Below are positions 23,834 to 39,038 of a DNA stretch of 64,000 bases, one piece after another. Within the stretch, counting starts at the first letter, position 1. Each line of letters begins with the position of its first letter. The notes beneath the pieces were generated by a model. That model saw only the letters and a program-made list of their open reading frames with translations, was not told where the DNA came from and made no database searches. Source of the DNA: Alentia gelatinosa (lineage: Eukaryota > Annelida > Polychaeta > Phyllodocida > Polynoidae); the NCBI GenBank assembly GCA_950022655.1, contig OX465584.1:50636723-50700722 (forward strand), written 5' to 3'. A program made the translations under genes and the position numbers.

Positions 23834-25395
23834 CAGGGGCATACCCAGAATTTTGTTTTGGGGGGGCAAGGGGTTTGACAAGGGACCAACTAAGAAGACC
23901 CGCCTGTGGGGTACCTGGGCAAAGCCGGATGGGGGGTTACACATCTTAGGGTATCTGGATACATTGCTAGGGTTCTAGCAGCAAACCCCTCCCTGGGGGT
24001 CCAGGGGGTAATGCCCCTAGAAGACCTTGTATCATAAACATTCTATAAGCTATTTTGGTTCAGGGAGGGGGTTACATGTGTTAAGCTATCTGGGAATATT
24101 ATCAGAGGTCTAGCAGCAAGGGCCCCCATGGTGGTCCAGGGGGCAAAGCCTCAAGGATCACCTTGGACTATTGACAGAGGTTTAGTAAAACCCCTCGAAA
24201 ACATTTTGATTTCATAGATTACACAAGCTGTCTCCAGGTTTTTGTCTCAGGGAGGGGGACATACATACCTAAGACAAAGTACCAGGGGTCCTTATACCTG
24301 ACACTATCTGGGAATATTGCTAGGGGTCCAGTGGCAAAGCACCAGTTGGGAGGGGGTCTGGGTGGCAAAGCTTCTGGAAGAATTTGGATTTTCATAAATT
24401 ATACATCTTAGAGATGTGTTATAGAGAGGGTGAGCCATACACCTGAGATAACATAAGTAACTTGCCCCAGGTCCAGCAGCAAAACCCCTGGCGGGGATCT
24501 AGGAGACAAAGCCTCAAGATTCTCATGGGATTTAGATTTTATACAAGCTGTATCCAGGATTTTGATTGAGGGAGTGGGGATCGTTACACACCTGAGACTA
24601 CCTGGAATGCTGCTAGAGGCCTATTAGCATAGCCCATCTGGGAGGTCCAGGGGGCAAACCTCCTGGGAGCACTTTGGTTTCAGATCTTATCTATATAATC
24701 TATATCCATGACTTTGTTTCAGGAGAGGGTTACACAACTGAGACTAAGTCTAGGGGCTAAGTCACTGCTTTGGGATCCAGGGGCTATAGCCCCTGAAGTA
24801 TTTATGTTACCTAATTGACATAGGGGTCAAAGGGGTGAATCCAGGGGAAGCATTTAAATTTTATAGATCATAGAAGTTGCTCCTAGGATATTACTTTGGC
24901 CAGGGGATTTACACAACTGAGACAACCTGGGAAGACCAGAGGTGATCTAGGAGACACTCCTGGAGGATCAGGGGGCAAAGCCCATGGAATATTTAGGATT
25001 TTATAGATTATATAAGGTGTTCCCAGTATTTTGTCCCAGGTTGGGTTTGGTACACACTTGGAACTGGTTCCAGCAACGTAGCTCCTCCTGGGGGTCATGG
25101 GGTGAAGCCCCTGGAAGCAGTTGGATTTCTAGATTGCTAGGGGTTCTGTGGCATTACCTCTCTGGTGAAGCCCTAGAATCTATCTTCAGTGAGGGGGGGG
25201 GAGGGTCACACAATCTCGGAAAATATCCAAGGGTCCAACAGCAAAGCCTATCCTGGGGGTCCAGGAGGCAAAGCTCCTTGAAGTACTCTCATTCTACCCA
25301 TTATACTTAGGGGAAGGGTCTTTACGTACCTGAAATAACATGGGAAGATTGCCAAGGGTCCAGTTGCAAGAACCCATCTGGGAGGTCCATCTGAG
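23834..25395 (+). repeat. satellite-like block, unit 2
   Basis: 1,562 bp, nearly identical to the unit 1 block apart from a few substitutions and G-run length changes at its start and near 25193-25202. Confidence 0.85.
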
Positions 25396-26526
25396 TTGTG
25401 TCCTTTCAAATTGTAGTTTGAGTTTTATTTTGTTATCTAAGATTATTCCCAGAATTCTAGAACTTGGAACTGTGATAAGTAATAAACTGGAGTCATGCAG
25501 TGTAAAATAAGCATTTTTAGCTGGTTTCCAAATACCATCTATGGACCTGTATGTCTAACACAAGGGAGAGAGGTATTGACCAGTTTCATTATCAAGACAT
25601 TGGCACTTCGGCAGCATTTATCCAGGGAATATTTGTTTGAGTTTTGATATATATTTCCTTTATTTTTAAGAGGACTTTATTTCCTTCATAGTATACAATC
25701 GGCTAGTTTTACACTTATCGTTTAGGCTGATTCACAGTATGACATTTCTCTTATACTTTCTACCGTGGTCATTTTTGCTAGCCCTGCTCCTGATTTGTTT
25801 TTGTTGTTGTATGGAAAAGAATTGAGTTGCTACAACCTGACTACCTATAGAGGGAGACTATTTTCCGGTGAGCAAAAGTTCAAAGTTACAAGGTAAAGGT
25901 TGGAAAAATTTGCTGCCCAAGGCTTCGACCACGGCAGTAATTTTTCCGAGCCTTACCGAGTAACTTTGACTTTTGGTTATGGGTACTTGGTTTTCCTATT
26001 CCTATATACCTTCAAATATCGATAAAAATGGTTATTTCTTTACCTATGATAGCCCCAAGAATAATGGCCGCCCTTTTTGAATAACTGCAACAGCTATGTT
26101 TTCGGCCCGGCGCTCTTTATATCACATGGTCAGCCCAGGACGAAAACATCAGCCCAGGACGAAAACATCACTCTCACTACATAACTTATAATTACTGCAC
26201 CCCAGAAGCAGTTTGTAACTATAGAGTGTTCGAAAATGGGTATATATATATATAAGAATACCTGATACTCTAGATTGATCTTTACAAGTCAATGTGCAAT
26301 ATTTACTACGCATACACTTGATAAAACCTTTCATAACACAGAGATATTCTTGATTTTTCTCTCTATAGTCCTTCATGTTCACCTCATGTGATATGTGCTA
26401 TTGTTTATGTTTACTAGTAACTTTTGATATACATATTCACTGTCTGTCATTAGTTTTTTGCTTTTTTTTTTATCTTCCTGACCTTTTCAATATATTTACA
26501 TTCAATATTAGGTTTATTTATTACAG

Positions 26527-28101
26527 CTGATGCAGATACACTCACAGAGTCTATGATTGCAACAACACAACATACTACACAACATACAGCAACATTGACA
26601 GAATCATCTTCCAAATCGGCATCCAATACAACTTTAATAACTTTAAAAGAAACTACTGGTGTAAGTTCTATATTAGAACACATTTCAACAGATGCAGCAA
26701 CATCAAGAGAATCACCTACAACATTGCCATCTGAACTTTCATCTGATGAAGATACAACAACAAAGACTGAGATATCTGCCTTTGAACTGACAAATCAACC
26801 TTATTCAACATCTTCTGTAATAGCATTCACGTCGTCTAGGCCAGTACCTGCAACGTCTACAGATATTACAATGGGGGATATCTCATCAGCTATGAATCCC
26901 TCACAATTTCCAACTACGGATTCCAATTATATGGCAACTGCTGTAATTACATCAATAGAGTCCCAAATATCACCAGTTACAGGATCTATTGCTATGAGTT
27001 CTATGTTAGAAGACATCACAACAGATGCAGCAATATCAAAAGAATCAACTTCAACATTGCCATACGAACCAAGTTCATTGACCTCAACAAGCAATGATGC
27101 AGCCAGAGCTTCACAGACCATGACATTGCCAGATCCTTCATCTGATGAAGTTACAACGACTCATATTGTGACATCTTCATTGGAATTGTCAAATCAACCT
27201 CATTCAGTGTCGTTTGAGCTTGGAACCACATCATCTAGGACAGTCACTGAAACATCAGTAGATATTACAATGCAAGATATCTCTTCAGCTATGAAAACAT
27301 CAAGTCAATTTCCATTGACAGAGTCTGATTATATAGCATCTTCTGTTATTACAGCAATAGATTCCCAAATATCATCGGTAAAAGAAACTACTGGTGTAAG
27401 TTCTATATTAGAACACATTTCAACAGATGCAGCAACATCAAGAGAATCACCTTCAACATTGCCATCTGAACCTTCATCTGATGAAGATACAACAACAAAG
27501 ACTGAGATATCTGCCTTTGAACTGACAAATCAACCTTATTCAACATCTTCTGTAATAGCATCCACATCGTCTAGGCCAGTACCTGCAACATCTGCAGATA
27601 TTACAATGGGGGATATCTCTTCGGCTATAAATCCCTCACAATTTTCAACAACAGATCCTGATTATATGGCAACTGCTGTAATTACATCAATAGAGTCCCA
27701 AATATCATCAGCTACAGGATCTATTGCTATAAGTTCTATGTTAGAAGACATCACAACAGATGCAGCAATATCAAAAGAATCAACTTCAACATTGCCATAC
27801 GAACCAAGTTCATTGACCTCAACAAGCAATGATGCAGCCAGAGCTTCACAGACCATGACATTGCCAGATCCTTCATCTGATGAACTTACGACTCATATTG
27901 TGACATCTTCATTGGAATTGTCAAATCAAACTCATTCAGTGTCTTTTGAGCTTGGAACCACATCATCTAGGACAGTTCCTGCAACATCTGCAGATGTTAC
28001 AACAGATTATGTTCAGACGGCTATTCCTGTTTTTGCATCAACAAATTCTGATATATCATTAACTGAGGAATCTACTGATGTTAATGACGCAACATCACAA
28101 G
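26527..28101 (+). CDS. mucin exon 3 (two double repeats)
   Basis: 1,575 nt (525 codons), phase 1 to phase 1, with the same acceptor, donor and two-double-repeat structure as mucin exon 2. The differences are single substitutions, for example Ser to Phe in V-I-A-F-T-S-S and the S-N-Q-T-H variant near the end. A longer T run upstream (about 26461-26471) breaks the intron read-through frame, which supports the view that coding begins at the acceptor and not at an ATG in the intron. It is part of the O-glycosylated stalk. Confidence 0.9.
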
Positions 28102-29147
28102 GTATTACTGTAAATTGCATATATTTTAACCACTCATCCTGCAGCAGGCACAAATCACTCAACGCGAGAGCTAGGCTAGATTCATTCTGATTTCTTTATT
28201 TTCATCACACCTTGATATATTACATTTTTTGGTGCCTGCTCATGCTGGTTCTATCTCACATGACTACAGTCCGCTCCTCTCTTATGTCATTACCTTAAAC
28301 CTGACAAAAGTACACATTAGAGTAATATACTAAATAATCAAGCATTATGTACTCAACCCTGCATTACCTCTGACCTTCAGCCTCTTTCTTAACCATATCC
28401 TCTGATTTTTCTTTAACATTGCTTCTTATTTTTACAACACATTGTTATGGGAATAAAGTAGATACATAGTTTTAACGATTGTCAGTATTACTATGCACTT
28501 GACCGAGATTTCTTAAATGTGGGCTTAAAATACAAAAATGTTTCCAGAATCTAATGGTTAATCTTTAGTGGTTATGACCTGAAGGGCCATTCTGATTTTG
28601 ATATGGTATGGAATGAGTGTGGTGGGAGTGTTGTACACCACGACCACGACCGGCACAAATGAGTCCCATACCATATAAAAATCGGCAATGGTTCTGAGGG
28701 GCATATGCATAAAAAATATGTTATGATTAAATGACAACTATAATGACAGGAATTAGCCTCTTAAACAATGTCAATTCAAATAGCAACAAACCAACAGTCT
28801 CCAATGCTGCTAGGCACCAGGAGTAACTTGACAACTAAATACTCACTGCGGTGTATACAAACCCAATTACATATCAATTTCCATGTTTCCCACAGCTTTA
28901 ACAATATTGTTGTTAATCATTATGATGTTAATAACTTGTAAAATCTATTATCCAATTATATATGTTGTGATATGACATGTGTTACTACATAATAGCAACC
29001 TCATTGACAACCCTGGCATTACTGACTACACATTGATTCTTTTCCAGTAGAGGGCAGTGCAGTAACACAGAGATATCTTTGATTTTTCTCTCTATAGTCC
29101 TTCATGTTCACCTCATGTTAAATATATGCTATTGTATATGTTGTTTC

Positions 29148-30710
29148 AGGGGCATACCCAGAATTTTGTTTTGGGGGGGGGCAAGGGGTTTGACAAGGGA
29201 CCAACTAAGAAGACCCTCCTGTGGGGTACCTGGGCAAAGCCGGATGGGGGGTTACACATCTTAGGGTATCTGGATACATTGCTAGGGTTCTAGCAGCAAA
29301 CCCCTCCCTGGGGGTCCAGGGGGTAATGCCCCTAGAAGACCTTGTATCATAAACATTCTATAAGCTATTTTGGTTCAGGGAGGGGGTTACATGTGTTAAG
29401 CTATCTGGGAATATTATCAGAGGTCTAGCAGCAAGGGCCCCCATGGTGGTCCAGGGGGCAAAGCCTCAAGGATCACCTTGGACTATTGACAGAGGTTTAG
29501 TAAAACCCCTCGAAAACATTTTGATTTCATAGATTACACAAGCTGTCTCCAGGTTTTTGTCTCAGGGAGGGGGGACATACATACCTAAGACAAAGTACCA
29601 GGGGTCCTTATACCTGACACTATCCGGGAATATTGCTAGGGGTCCAGTGGCAAAGCACCAGTTGGGAGGGGGTCTGGGTGGCAAAGCTTCTGGAAGAATT
29701 TGGATTTTCATAAATTATACATCTTAGAGATGTGTTATAGAGAGGGTGAGCCATACACCTGAGATAACATAAGTAACTTGCCCCAGGTCCAGCAGCAAAA
29801 CCCCTGGCGGGGATCTAGGAGACAAAGCCTCAAGATTCTCATGGGATTTAGATTTTATACAAGCTGTATCCAGGATTTTGATTGAGGGAGTGGGGATCGT
29901 TACACACCTGAGACTACCTGGAATGCTGCTAGAGGCCTATTAGCATAGCCCATCTGGGAGGTCCAGGGGGCAAACCTCCTGGGAGCACTTTGGTTTCAGA
30001 TCTTATCTATATAATCTATATCCATGACTTTGTTTCAGGAGAGGGTTACACAACTGAGACTAAGTCTAGGGGCTAAGTCACTGCTTTGGGATCCAGGGGC
30101 TATAGCCCCTGAAGTATTTATGTTACCTAATTGACATAGGGGTCAAAGGGGTGAATCCAGGGGAAGCATTTAAATTTTATAGATCATAGAAGTTGCTCCT
30201 AGGATATTAGTTTGGCCAGGGGATTTACACAACTGAGACAACCTGGGAAGACCAGAGGTGATCTAGGAGACACTCCTGGAGGATCAGGGGGCAAAGCCCA
30301 TGGAATATTTAGGATTTTATAGATTATATAAGGTGTTCCCAGTATTTTGTCCCAGGTTGGGTTTGGTACACACTTGGAACTGGTTCCAGCAACGTAGCTC
30401 CTCCTGGGGGTCATGGGGTGAAGCCCCTGGAAGCAGTTGGATTTCTAGATTGCTAGGGGTTCTGTGGCATTACCTCTCTGGTGAAGCCCTAGAATCTATC
30501 TTCAGTGAGGGGGGGGAGGGTCACACAATCTCGGAAAATATCCAAGGGTCCAACAGCAAAGCCTATCCTGGGGGTCCAGGAGGCAAAGCTCCTTGAAGTA
30601 CTCTCATTCTACCCATTATACTTAGGGGAAGGGTCTTTACATACCTGAAATAACATGGGAAGATTGCCAAGGGTCCAGTTGCAAGAACCCATCTGGGAGG
30701 TCCATCTGAG
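29148..30710 (+). repeat. satellite-like block, unit 3
   Basis: 1,563 bp, the same structure as the block at 18510. It differs by a few substitutions and G-run lengths (for example seven to eight G near 29173). Confidence 0.85.
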
Positions 30711-31845
30711 TTGTGTCCTTTCAAATTGTAGTTTGAGTTTTATTTTGTTATCTAAGATTATTCCCAGAATTCTAGAACTTGGAACTGTGATAAGTAATAA
30801 ACTGGAGTCATGCAGTGTAAAATAAGCATTTTTAGCTGGTTTCCAAATACCATCTATGGACCTGTATGTCTAACACAAGGGAGAGAGGTATTGACCAGTT
30901 TCATTATCAAGACATTGGCACTTCGGCAGCATTTATCCAGGGAATATTTGTTTGAGTTTTGATATATATTTCCTTTATTTTTAAGAGGACTTTATTTCCT
31001 TCATAGTATACAATCGGCTAGTTTTACACTTATCGTTTAGGCTGATTCACAGTATGACATTTCTCTTATACTTTCTACCGTGGTCATTTTTGCTAGCCCT
31101 GCTCCTGATTTGTTTTTGTTGTTGTATGGAAAAGAATTGAGTTGCTACAACCTGACTACCTATAGAGGGAAACTATTTTCCGGTGAGCAAAAGTTCAAAG
31201 TTACAAGGTAAAGGTTGGAAAAAATTGCTGCCCAAGGCCTCGACCACGGCAGTAATTTTTCCGAGCCTTACCGAGTAACTTTGACTTTTGGTTATGGGTA
31301 CTTGGTTTTCCTATTCCTATATACCTTCAAATATCGATAAAAATGGTTATTTCTTTACCTATGATAGCCCCAAGAATAATGGCCGCCCTTTTTGAATAAC
31401 TGCAACAGCTATGTTTTCGGCCCGGCGCTCTTTATATCACATGGTCAGCCCAGGACGAAAACATCAGCCCAGGACGAAAACATCACTCTCACTACATAAC
31501 TTATAATTACTGCACCCCAGAAGCAGTTTGTAACTATAGAGTGTTCGAAAATGGGTATATATATAAATATACATAAGAATTCCTGATACTCTAGATTGAT
31601 CTTTACAAGTCAATGTGCAATATTTACTACGCATACACTTGATAAAACCTTTCATAACACAGAGATATTCTTGATTTTTCTCTCTATAGTCCTTCATGTT
31701 CACCTCATGTGATATGTGCTATTGTTTATGTTTACTAGTAACTTTTGATATACATATTCACTGTCTGTCATTAGTTTTTTGCTTTTTTTTATCTTCCTGA
31801 CCTTTTCAATATATTTACATTCAATATTAGGTTTATTTATTACAG

Positions 31846-32685
31846 CTGATGCAGATACACTCACAGAGTCTATGATTGCAACAACACAACATATTACACA
31901 ACATACAGCAACATTGACAGAATCATCTTCCAAATCGGCATCCAATACAACTTTAATAACTTTAAAAGAAACTACTGGTGTAAGTTCTATATTAGAACAC
32001 ATTTCAACAGATGCAGCAGCATCAAGAGAATCACCTTCAACATTGCCATCTGAACCTTCATCTGATGAAGATACAACAACAAAGACTGAGATATCTGCCT
32101 TTGAACTGACAAATCAACCTTATTCAACATCTTCTGTAATAGCATCCACGTCGTCTAGGCCAGTACCTGCAACGTCTACAGATATTACAATGGGGGATAT
32201 CTCTTCGGCTATAAATCCCTCACAATTTTCAACAACAGATCCTGATTATATGGCAACTCCTGTAATTACATCAATAGAGTCCCAAATATCATCAGCTACA
32301 GGATCTATTGCTATAAGTTCTATGTTAGAAGACATCACAACAGATGCAGCAATATCAAAAGAATCAACTTCAACATTGCCATACGAACCAAGTTCATTGA
32401 CCTCAACAAGCAATGATGCAGCCAGAGCTTCACAGACCATGACATTGCCAGATCCTTCATCTGATGAACTTACGACTCATATTGTGACATCTTCATTGGA
32501 ATTGTCAAATCAACCTCATTCAGTGTCTTTTGAGCTTGGAACCACATCATCTAGGACAGTTCCTGCAACATCTGCAGATGTTACAACAGATTATGTTCAG
32601 ACGGCTATTCCTGTTTTTGCATCAACAAATTCTGATATATCATTAACTGAGGAATCTACTGATGTTAATGACGCAACATCACAAG
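31846..32685 (+). CDS. mucin exon 4 (one double repeat)
   Basis: 840 nt (280 codons), phase 1 to phase 1: the lead peptide, a single double repeat, and the shared end signature. It looks like a clean deletion of one 735-bp repeat from the two-repeat form, made by recombination between homologous positions, because the reading frame and junction sequence are undisturbed. It is the minimal form of the module and the best reference for its boundaries. Confidence 0.9.
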
Positions 32686-33728
32686 GTATTACTGTAAATT
32701 GCATATATTTTAACCACTCATCCTGCAGCAGGCACAAATCACTCAACGCGAGAGCTAGGCTAGATTCATTCTGATTTCTTTATTTTCATCACACCTTGAT
32801 ATATTACATTTTTTGGTGCCTGCTCATGCTGGTTCTATCTCACATGACTACAGTCCGCTCCTCTCTTATGTCATTACCTTAAACCTGACAAAAGTACACA
32901 TTAGAGTAATATACTAAATAATCAAGCATTATGTACTCAACCCTGCATTACCTCTGACCTTCAGCCTCTTTCTTAACCATATCCTCTGATTTTTCTTTAA
33001 CATTGCTTCTTATTTTTACAACACATTGTTATGGGAATAAAGTAGATACATAGTTTTAACGATTGTCAGTATTACAATGCACTTGACCGAGATTTCTTAA
33101 ATGTGGGCTTAAAATACAAAAATGTTTCCAGAATCTAATGGTTAATCTTTAGTGGTTATGACCTGAAGGGCCATTCTGATTTTGATATGGTATGGAATGT
33201 GTGGTGGGAGTGTTGTACACCACAACCACGACCGGCACAAATGAGTCCCATACCATATAAAAATCGGCAATGGTTCTGAGGGCCATATGCATAAAAAATA
33301 TGTTATGATTAAATGACAACTATAATGACAGGAATTAGCCTCTTAAACAATGTCAATTCAAATAGCAACAAACCAACAGTCTCCAATGCTGCTAGGCACC
33401 AGGAGTAACTTGACAACTAAATACTCACTGCGGTGTATACAAACCCAATTACATATCAATTTCCATGTTTCCCACAGCTTTAACAATATTGTTGTTAATC
33501 ATTATGATGTTAATAACTTGTAAAATCTATTATCCAATTATATATGTTGTGATATGACATGTGTTACTACATAATAGCAACCTCATTGACAACCCTGGCA
33601 TTACTGACTACACATTGATTCTTTTCCAGTAGAGGGCAGTGCAGTAACACAGAGATATCTTTGATTTTTCTCTCTATAGTCCTTCATGTTCACCTCATGT
33701 TAAATATATGCTATTGTTTATGTTGTTT

Positions 33729-35290
33729 CAGGGGCATACCCAGAATTTTGTTTTGGGGGGGGCAAGGGGTTTGACAAGGGACCAACTAAGAAGACCCTCC
33801 TGTGGGGTACCTGGGCAAAGCCGGATGGGGGGTTACACATCTTAGGGTATCTGGATACATTGCTAGGGTTCTAGCAGCAAACCCCTCCCTGGGGGTCCAG
33901 GGGGTAATGCCCCTAGAAGACCTTGTATCATAAACATTCTATAAGCTATTTTGGTTCAGGGAGGGGGTTACATGTGTTAAGCTATCTGGGAATATTATCA
34001 GAGGTCTAGCAGCAAGGCCCCTCATGGTGGTCCAGGGGGCAAAGCCTCAAGGATCACCTTGGACTATTGACAGAGGTTTAGTAAAACCCCTCGAAAACAT
34101 TTTGATTTCATAGATTACACAAGCTGTCTCCAGGTTTTTGTCTCAGGGAGGGGGACATACATACCTAAGACAAAGAACCAGGGGTCCTTATACCTGACAC
34201 TATCTGGGAATATTGCTAGGGGTCCAGTGGCAAAGCACCAGTTGGGAGGGGGTCTGGGTGGCAAAGCTTCTGGAAGAATTTGGATTTTCATAAATTATAC
34301 ATCTTAGAGATGTGTTATGTAGAGGGTGAGCCATACACCTGAGATAACATAAGTAACTTGCCCCAGGTCCAGCAGCAAAACCCCTGGCGGGGATCTAGGA
34401 GACAAAGCCTCAAGATTCTCATGGGATTTAGATTTTATACAAGCTGTATCCAGGATTTTGATTGAGGGAGTGGGGATCGTTACACACCTGAGACTACCTG
34501 GAATGCTGCTAGAGGCCTATTAGCATAGCCCATCTGGGAGGTCCAGGGGGCAAACCTCCTGGGAGCACTTTGGTTTCAGATCTTATCTATATAATCTATA
34601 TCCATGACTTTGTTTCAGGAGAGGGTTACACAACTGAGACTAAGTCTAGGGGCTAAGTCACTGCTTTGGGATCCAGGGGCTATAGCCCCTGAAGTATTGA
34701 TGTTACCTAATTGACATAGGGGTCAAAGGGGTGAATCCAGGGGAAGCATTTAAATTTTATAGATCATAGAAGTTGCTCCTAGGATATTAGTTTGGCCAGG
34801 GGATTTACACAACTGAGACAACCTGGGAAGACCAGAGGTGATCTAGGAGACACTCCTGGAGGATCAGGGGGCAAAGCCCATGGAATATTTAGGATTTTAT
34901 AGATTATATAAGGTGTTCCCAGTATTTTGTCCCAGGTTGGGTTTGGTACACACTTGGAACTGGTTCCAGCAACGTAGCTCCTCCTGGGGGTCATGGGGTG
35001 AAGCCCCTGGAAGCAGTTGGATTTCTAGATTGCTAGGGGTTCTGTGGCATTACCTCTCTGGTGAAGCCCTAGAATCTATCTTCAGTGAGGGGGGGGAGGG
35101 TCACACAATCTCGGAAAATATCCAAGGGTCCAACAGCAAAGCCTATCCTGGGGGTCCAGGAGGCAAAGCTCCTTGAAGTACTCTCATTCTACCCATTATA
35201 CTTAGGGGAAGGGTCTTTACGTACCTGAAATAACATGGGAAGATTGCCAAGGGTCCAGTTGCAAGAACCCATCTGGGAGGTCCATCTGAG
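33729..35290 (+). repeat. satellite-like block, unit 4
   Basis: 1,562 bp, the same structure as the block at 18510. Confidence 0.85.
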
Positions 35291-36419
35291 TTGTGTCCTT
35301 TCAAATTGTAGTTTGAGTTTTATTTTGTTATCTAAGATTATTCCCAGAATTCTAGAACTTGGAACTGTGATAAGTAATAAACTGGAGTCATGCAGTGTAA
35401 AATAAGCATTTTTAGCTGGTTTCCAAATACCATCTATGGACCTGTATGTCTAACACAAGGGAGAGAGGTATTGACCAGTTTCATTATCAAGACATTGGCA
35501 CTTCGGCAGCATTTATCCAGGGAATATTTGTTTGAGTTTTGATATATATTTCCTTTATTTTTAAGAGGACTTTATTTCCTTCATAGTATACAATCGGCTA
35601 GTTTTACACTTATCGTTTAGGCTGATTCACAGTATGACATTTCTCTTATACTTTCTACCGTGGTCATTTTTGTTAGCCCTGCTCCTGATTTGTTTTTGTT
35701 GTTGTATGGAAAAGAATTGAGTTGCTACAACCTGACTACCTATAGAGGGAAACTATTTTCCGGTGAGCAAAAGTTCAAAGTTACAAGGTAAAGGTTGGAA
35801 AAAATTGCTGCCCAAGGCCTCGACCACGGCAGTAATTTTTCCGAGCCTTACCAAGTAACTTTGACTTTTGGTTATGGGTACTTGGTTTTCCTATTCCTAT
35901 ATACCTTCAAATATCGATAAAAATGGTTATTTCTTTACCTATGATAGCCCCAAGAATAATGGCCGCCCTTATTGAATAACTGCAACAGCTATGTTTTCGG
36001 CCCGGTGCTCTTTATATCACATGGTCAGCCCAGGACGAAAACATCAGCCCAGGACGAAAACATCACTCTCACTACATAACTTATAATTACTGCACCCCAG
36101 AAGCAGTTCGTAACTATAGAGTGTTCGAAAATGGGTATATATATATATAAGAATACCTGATACTCTAGATTGATCTTTACAAGTCAATGTGCAATATTTA
36201 CTACGCATACACTTGATAAAACCTTTCATAACACAGAGATATTCTTGATTTTTCTCTCTATAGTCCTTCATGTTCACCTCATGTGATATGTGCTATTGTT
36301 TATGTTTACTAGTAACTTTTGATATACATATTCACTGTCTGTCATTAGTTTTTTGCTTTTTTTTATCTTCCTGACCTTTTCAATATATTTACATTCAATA
36401 TTAGGTTTATTTATTACAG

Positions 36420-37994
36420 CTGATGCAGATACACTCACAGAGTCTATGATTGCAACAACACAACATACTACACAACATACAGCAACATTGACAGAATCAT
36501 CTTCCAAATCGGCATCCAATACAACTTTAATAACTTTAAAAGAAACTACTGGTGTAAGTTCTATATTAGAACACATTTCAACAGATGCAGCAACATCAAG
36601 AGAATCACCTACAACATTGCCATCTGAACTTTCATCTGATGAAGATACAACAACAAAGACTGAGATATCTGCCTTTGAACTGACAAATCAACCTTATTCA
36701 ACATCTTCTGTAATAGCATCCACGTCGTCTAGGCCAGTACCTGCAACGTCTACAGATATTACAATGGGGGATATCTCATCAGCTATGAATCCCTCACAAT
36801 TTCCAACTACGGATTCCAATTATATGGCAACTGCTGTAATTACATCAATAGAGTCCCAAATATCACCAGTTACAGGATCTATTGCTATGAGTTCTATGTT
36901 AGAAGACATCACAACAGATGCAGCAATATCAAAAGAATCAACTTCAACATTGCCATACGAACCAAGTTCATTGACCTCAACAAGCAATGATGCAGCCAGA
37001 GCTTCACAGACCATGACATTGCCAGATCCTTCATCTGATGAAGTTACAACGACTCATATTGTGACATCTTCATTGGAATTGTCAAATCAACCTCATTCAG
37101 TGTCGTTTGAGCTTGGAACCACATCATCTAGGACAGTCACTGAAACATCAGTAGATATTACAATGCAAGATATCTCTTCAGCTATGAAAACATCAAGTCA
37201 ATATCCATTGACAGAGTCTGATTATATAGCATCTTCTGTTATTACAGCAATAGATTCCCAAATATCATCGGTAAAAGAAACTACTGGTGTAAGTTCTATA
37301 TTAGAACACATTTCAACAGATGCAGCAACATCAAGAGAATCACCTTCAACATTGCCATCTGAACCTTCATCTGATGAAGATACAACAACAAAGACTGAGA
37401 TATCTGCCTTTGAACTGACAAATCAACCTTATTCAACATCTTCTGTAATAGCATCCACATCGTCTAGGCCAGTACCTGCAACGTCTGCAGATATTACAAT
37501 GGGGGATATCTCTTCGGCTATAAATCCCTCACAATTTTCAACAACAGATCCTGATTATATGGCAACTCCTGTAATTACATCAATAGAGTCCCAAATATCA
37601 TCAGCTACAGGATCTATTGCTATAAGTTCTATGTTAGAAGACATCACAACAGATGCAGCAATATCAAAAGAATCAACTTCAACATTGCCATACGAACCAA
37701 GTTCATTGACCTCAACAAGCAATGATGCAGCCAGAGCTTCACAGACCATGACATTGCCAGATCCTTCATCTGATGAACTTACGACTCATATTGTGACATC
37801 TTCATTGGAATTGTCAAATCAACCTCATTCAGTGTCTTTTGAGCTTGGAACCACATCATCTAGGACAGTTCCTGCAACATCTGCAGATGTTACAACAGAT
37901 TATGTTCAGACAGCTATTCCTGTTTTTGCATCAACAAATTCTGATATATCATTAACTGAGGAATCTACTGATGTTAATGACGCAACATCACAAG
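36420..37994 (+). CDS. mucin exon 5 (two double repeats)
   Basis: 1,575 nt (525 codons), phase 1 to phase 1, with the same architecture as mucin exons 2 and 3. It differs by scattered single substitutions, for example Phe to Tyr in S-S-Q-Y-P-L. There is no internal stop or frameshift, as expected if the whole array is translated as one stalk. Confidence 0.9.
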
Positions 37995-39038
37995 GTATTA
38001 CGTAAATTGCATATATTTTAACCACTCATCCTGCAGCAGGCACAAATCACTCAACGCGAGAGCTAGGCTAGATTCATTCTGATTTCTTTATTTTCATCAC
38101 ACCTTGATATATTACATTTTTTGGTGCCTGCTCATGCTGGTTCTATCTCACATGACTACAGTCCGCTCCTCTCTTATGTCATTACCTTAAACCTGACAAA
38201 AGTACACATTAGAGTAATATACTAAATAATCAAGCATTATGTACTCAACCCTGCATTACCTCTGACCTTCAGCCTCTTTCTTAACCATATCCTCTGATTT
38301 TTCTTTAACATTGCTTCTTATTTTTACAACACATTGTTATGGGAATAAAGTAGATACATAGTTTTAACGATTGTCAGTATTACTATGCACTTGACCGAGA
38401 TTTCTTAAATGTGGGCTTAAAATACAAAAATGTTTCCAGAATCTAATGGTTAATCTTTAGTGGTTATGACCTGAAGGGCCATTCTGATTTTGATATGGTA
38501 TGGAATGAGTGTGGTGGGAGTGTTGTACACCACGACCACAACCGGCACAAATGAGTCCCATACCATATAAAAATCGGCAATGGTTCTGAGGGGCATATGC
38601 ATAAAAAATATGTTATGATTAAATGACAACTATAATGACAGGAATTAGCCTCTTAAACAATGTCAATTCAAATAGCAACAAACCAACAGTCTCCAATGCT
38701 GCTAGGCACCAGGAGTAACTTGACAACTAAATACTCACTGCGGTGTATACAAACCCAATTACATATCAATTTCCATGTTTCCCACAGCTTTAACAATATT
38801 GTTGTTAATCATTATGATGTTAATAACTTGTAAAATCTATTATCCAATTATATATGTTGTGATATGACATGTGTTACTACATAATAGCAACCTCATTGAC
38901 AACCCTGGCATTACTGACTACACATTGATTCTTTTCCAGTAGAGGGCAGTGCAGTAACACAGAGATATCTTTGATTTTTCTCTCTATAGTCCTTCATGTT
39001 CACCTCATGTTAAATATATGCTATTGTATATGTTGTTT

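Larger units (their letters stand above)
20085..25395 (+). repeat. tandem segment unit 2
   Basis: 5,311 bp. Compared with unit 1 it lacks about 80 bases (14060-14140 region) between two gatt-containing words and gains about 520 bp (20486-21006) that contain a hairpin and two copies of a 19-base phrase, cagcccaggacgaaaacat. It carries mucin exon 2 and its own satellite block at 23834-25395. Confidence 0.9.
25396..30710 (+). repeat. tandem segment unit 3
   Basis: 5,315 bp, almost identical to unit 2 and including the 520-bp hairpin insertion. It carries mucin exon 3 and a satellite block at 29148-30710. Near the exon end it shares the variant asn-gln-THR-his (versus PRO) with unit 1, so sequence variants are shuffled among units. 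Confidence 0.9.
30711..35290 (+). repeat. tandem segment unit 4
   Basis: 4,580 bp, the shortest unit. The 735-bp deficit against units 2, 3 and 5 equals one double repeat missing from its exon. It carries the hairpin insertion and a satellite block at 33729-35290. Variants such as gcaaggcccctcatggtgg and ttatgtagagggtgagcc are shared with unit 5 but not with units 1-3. Confidence 0.9.
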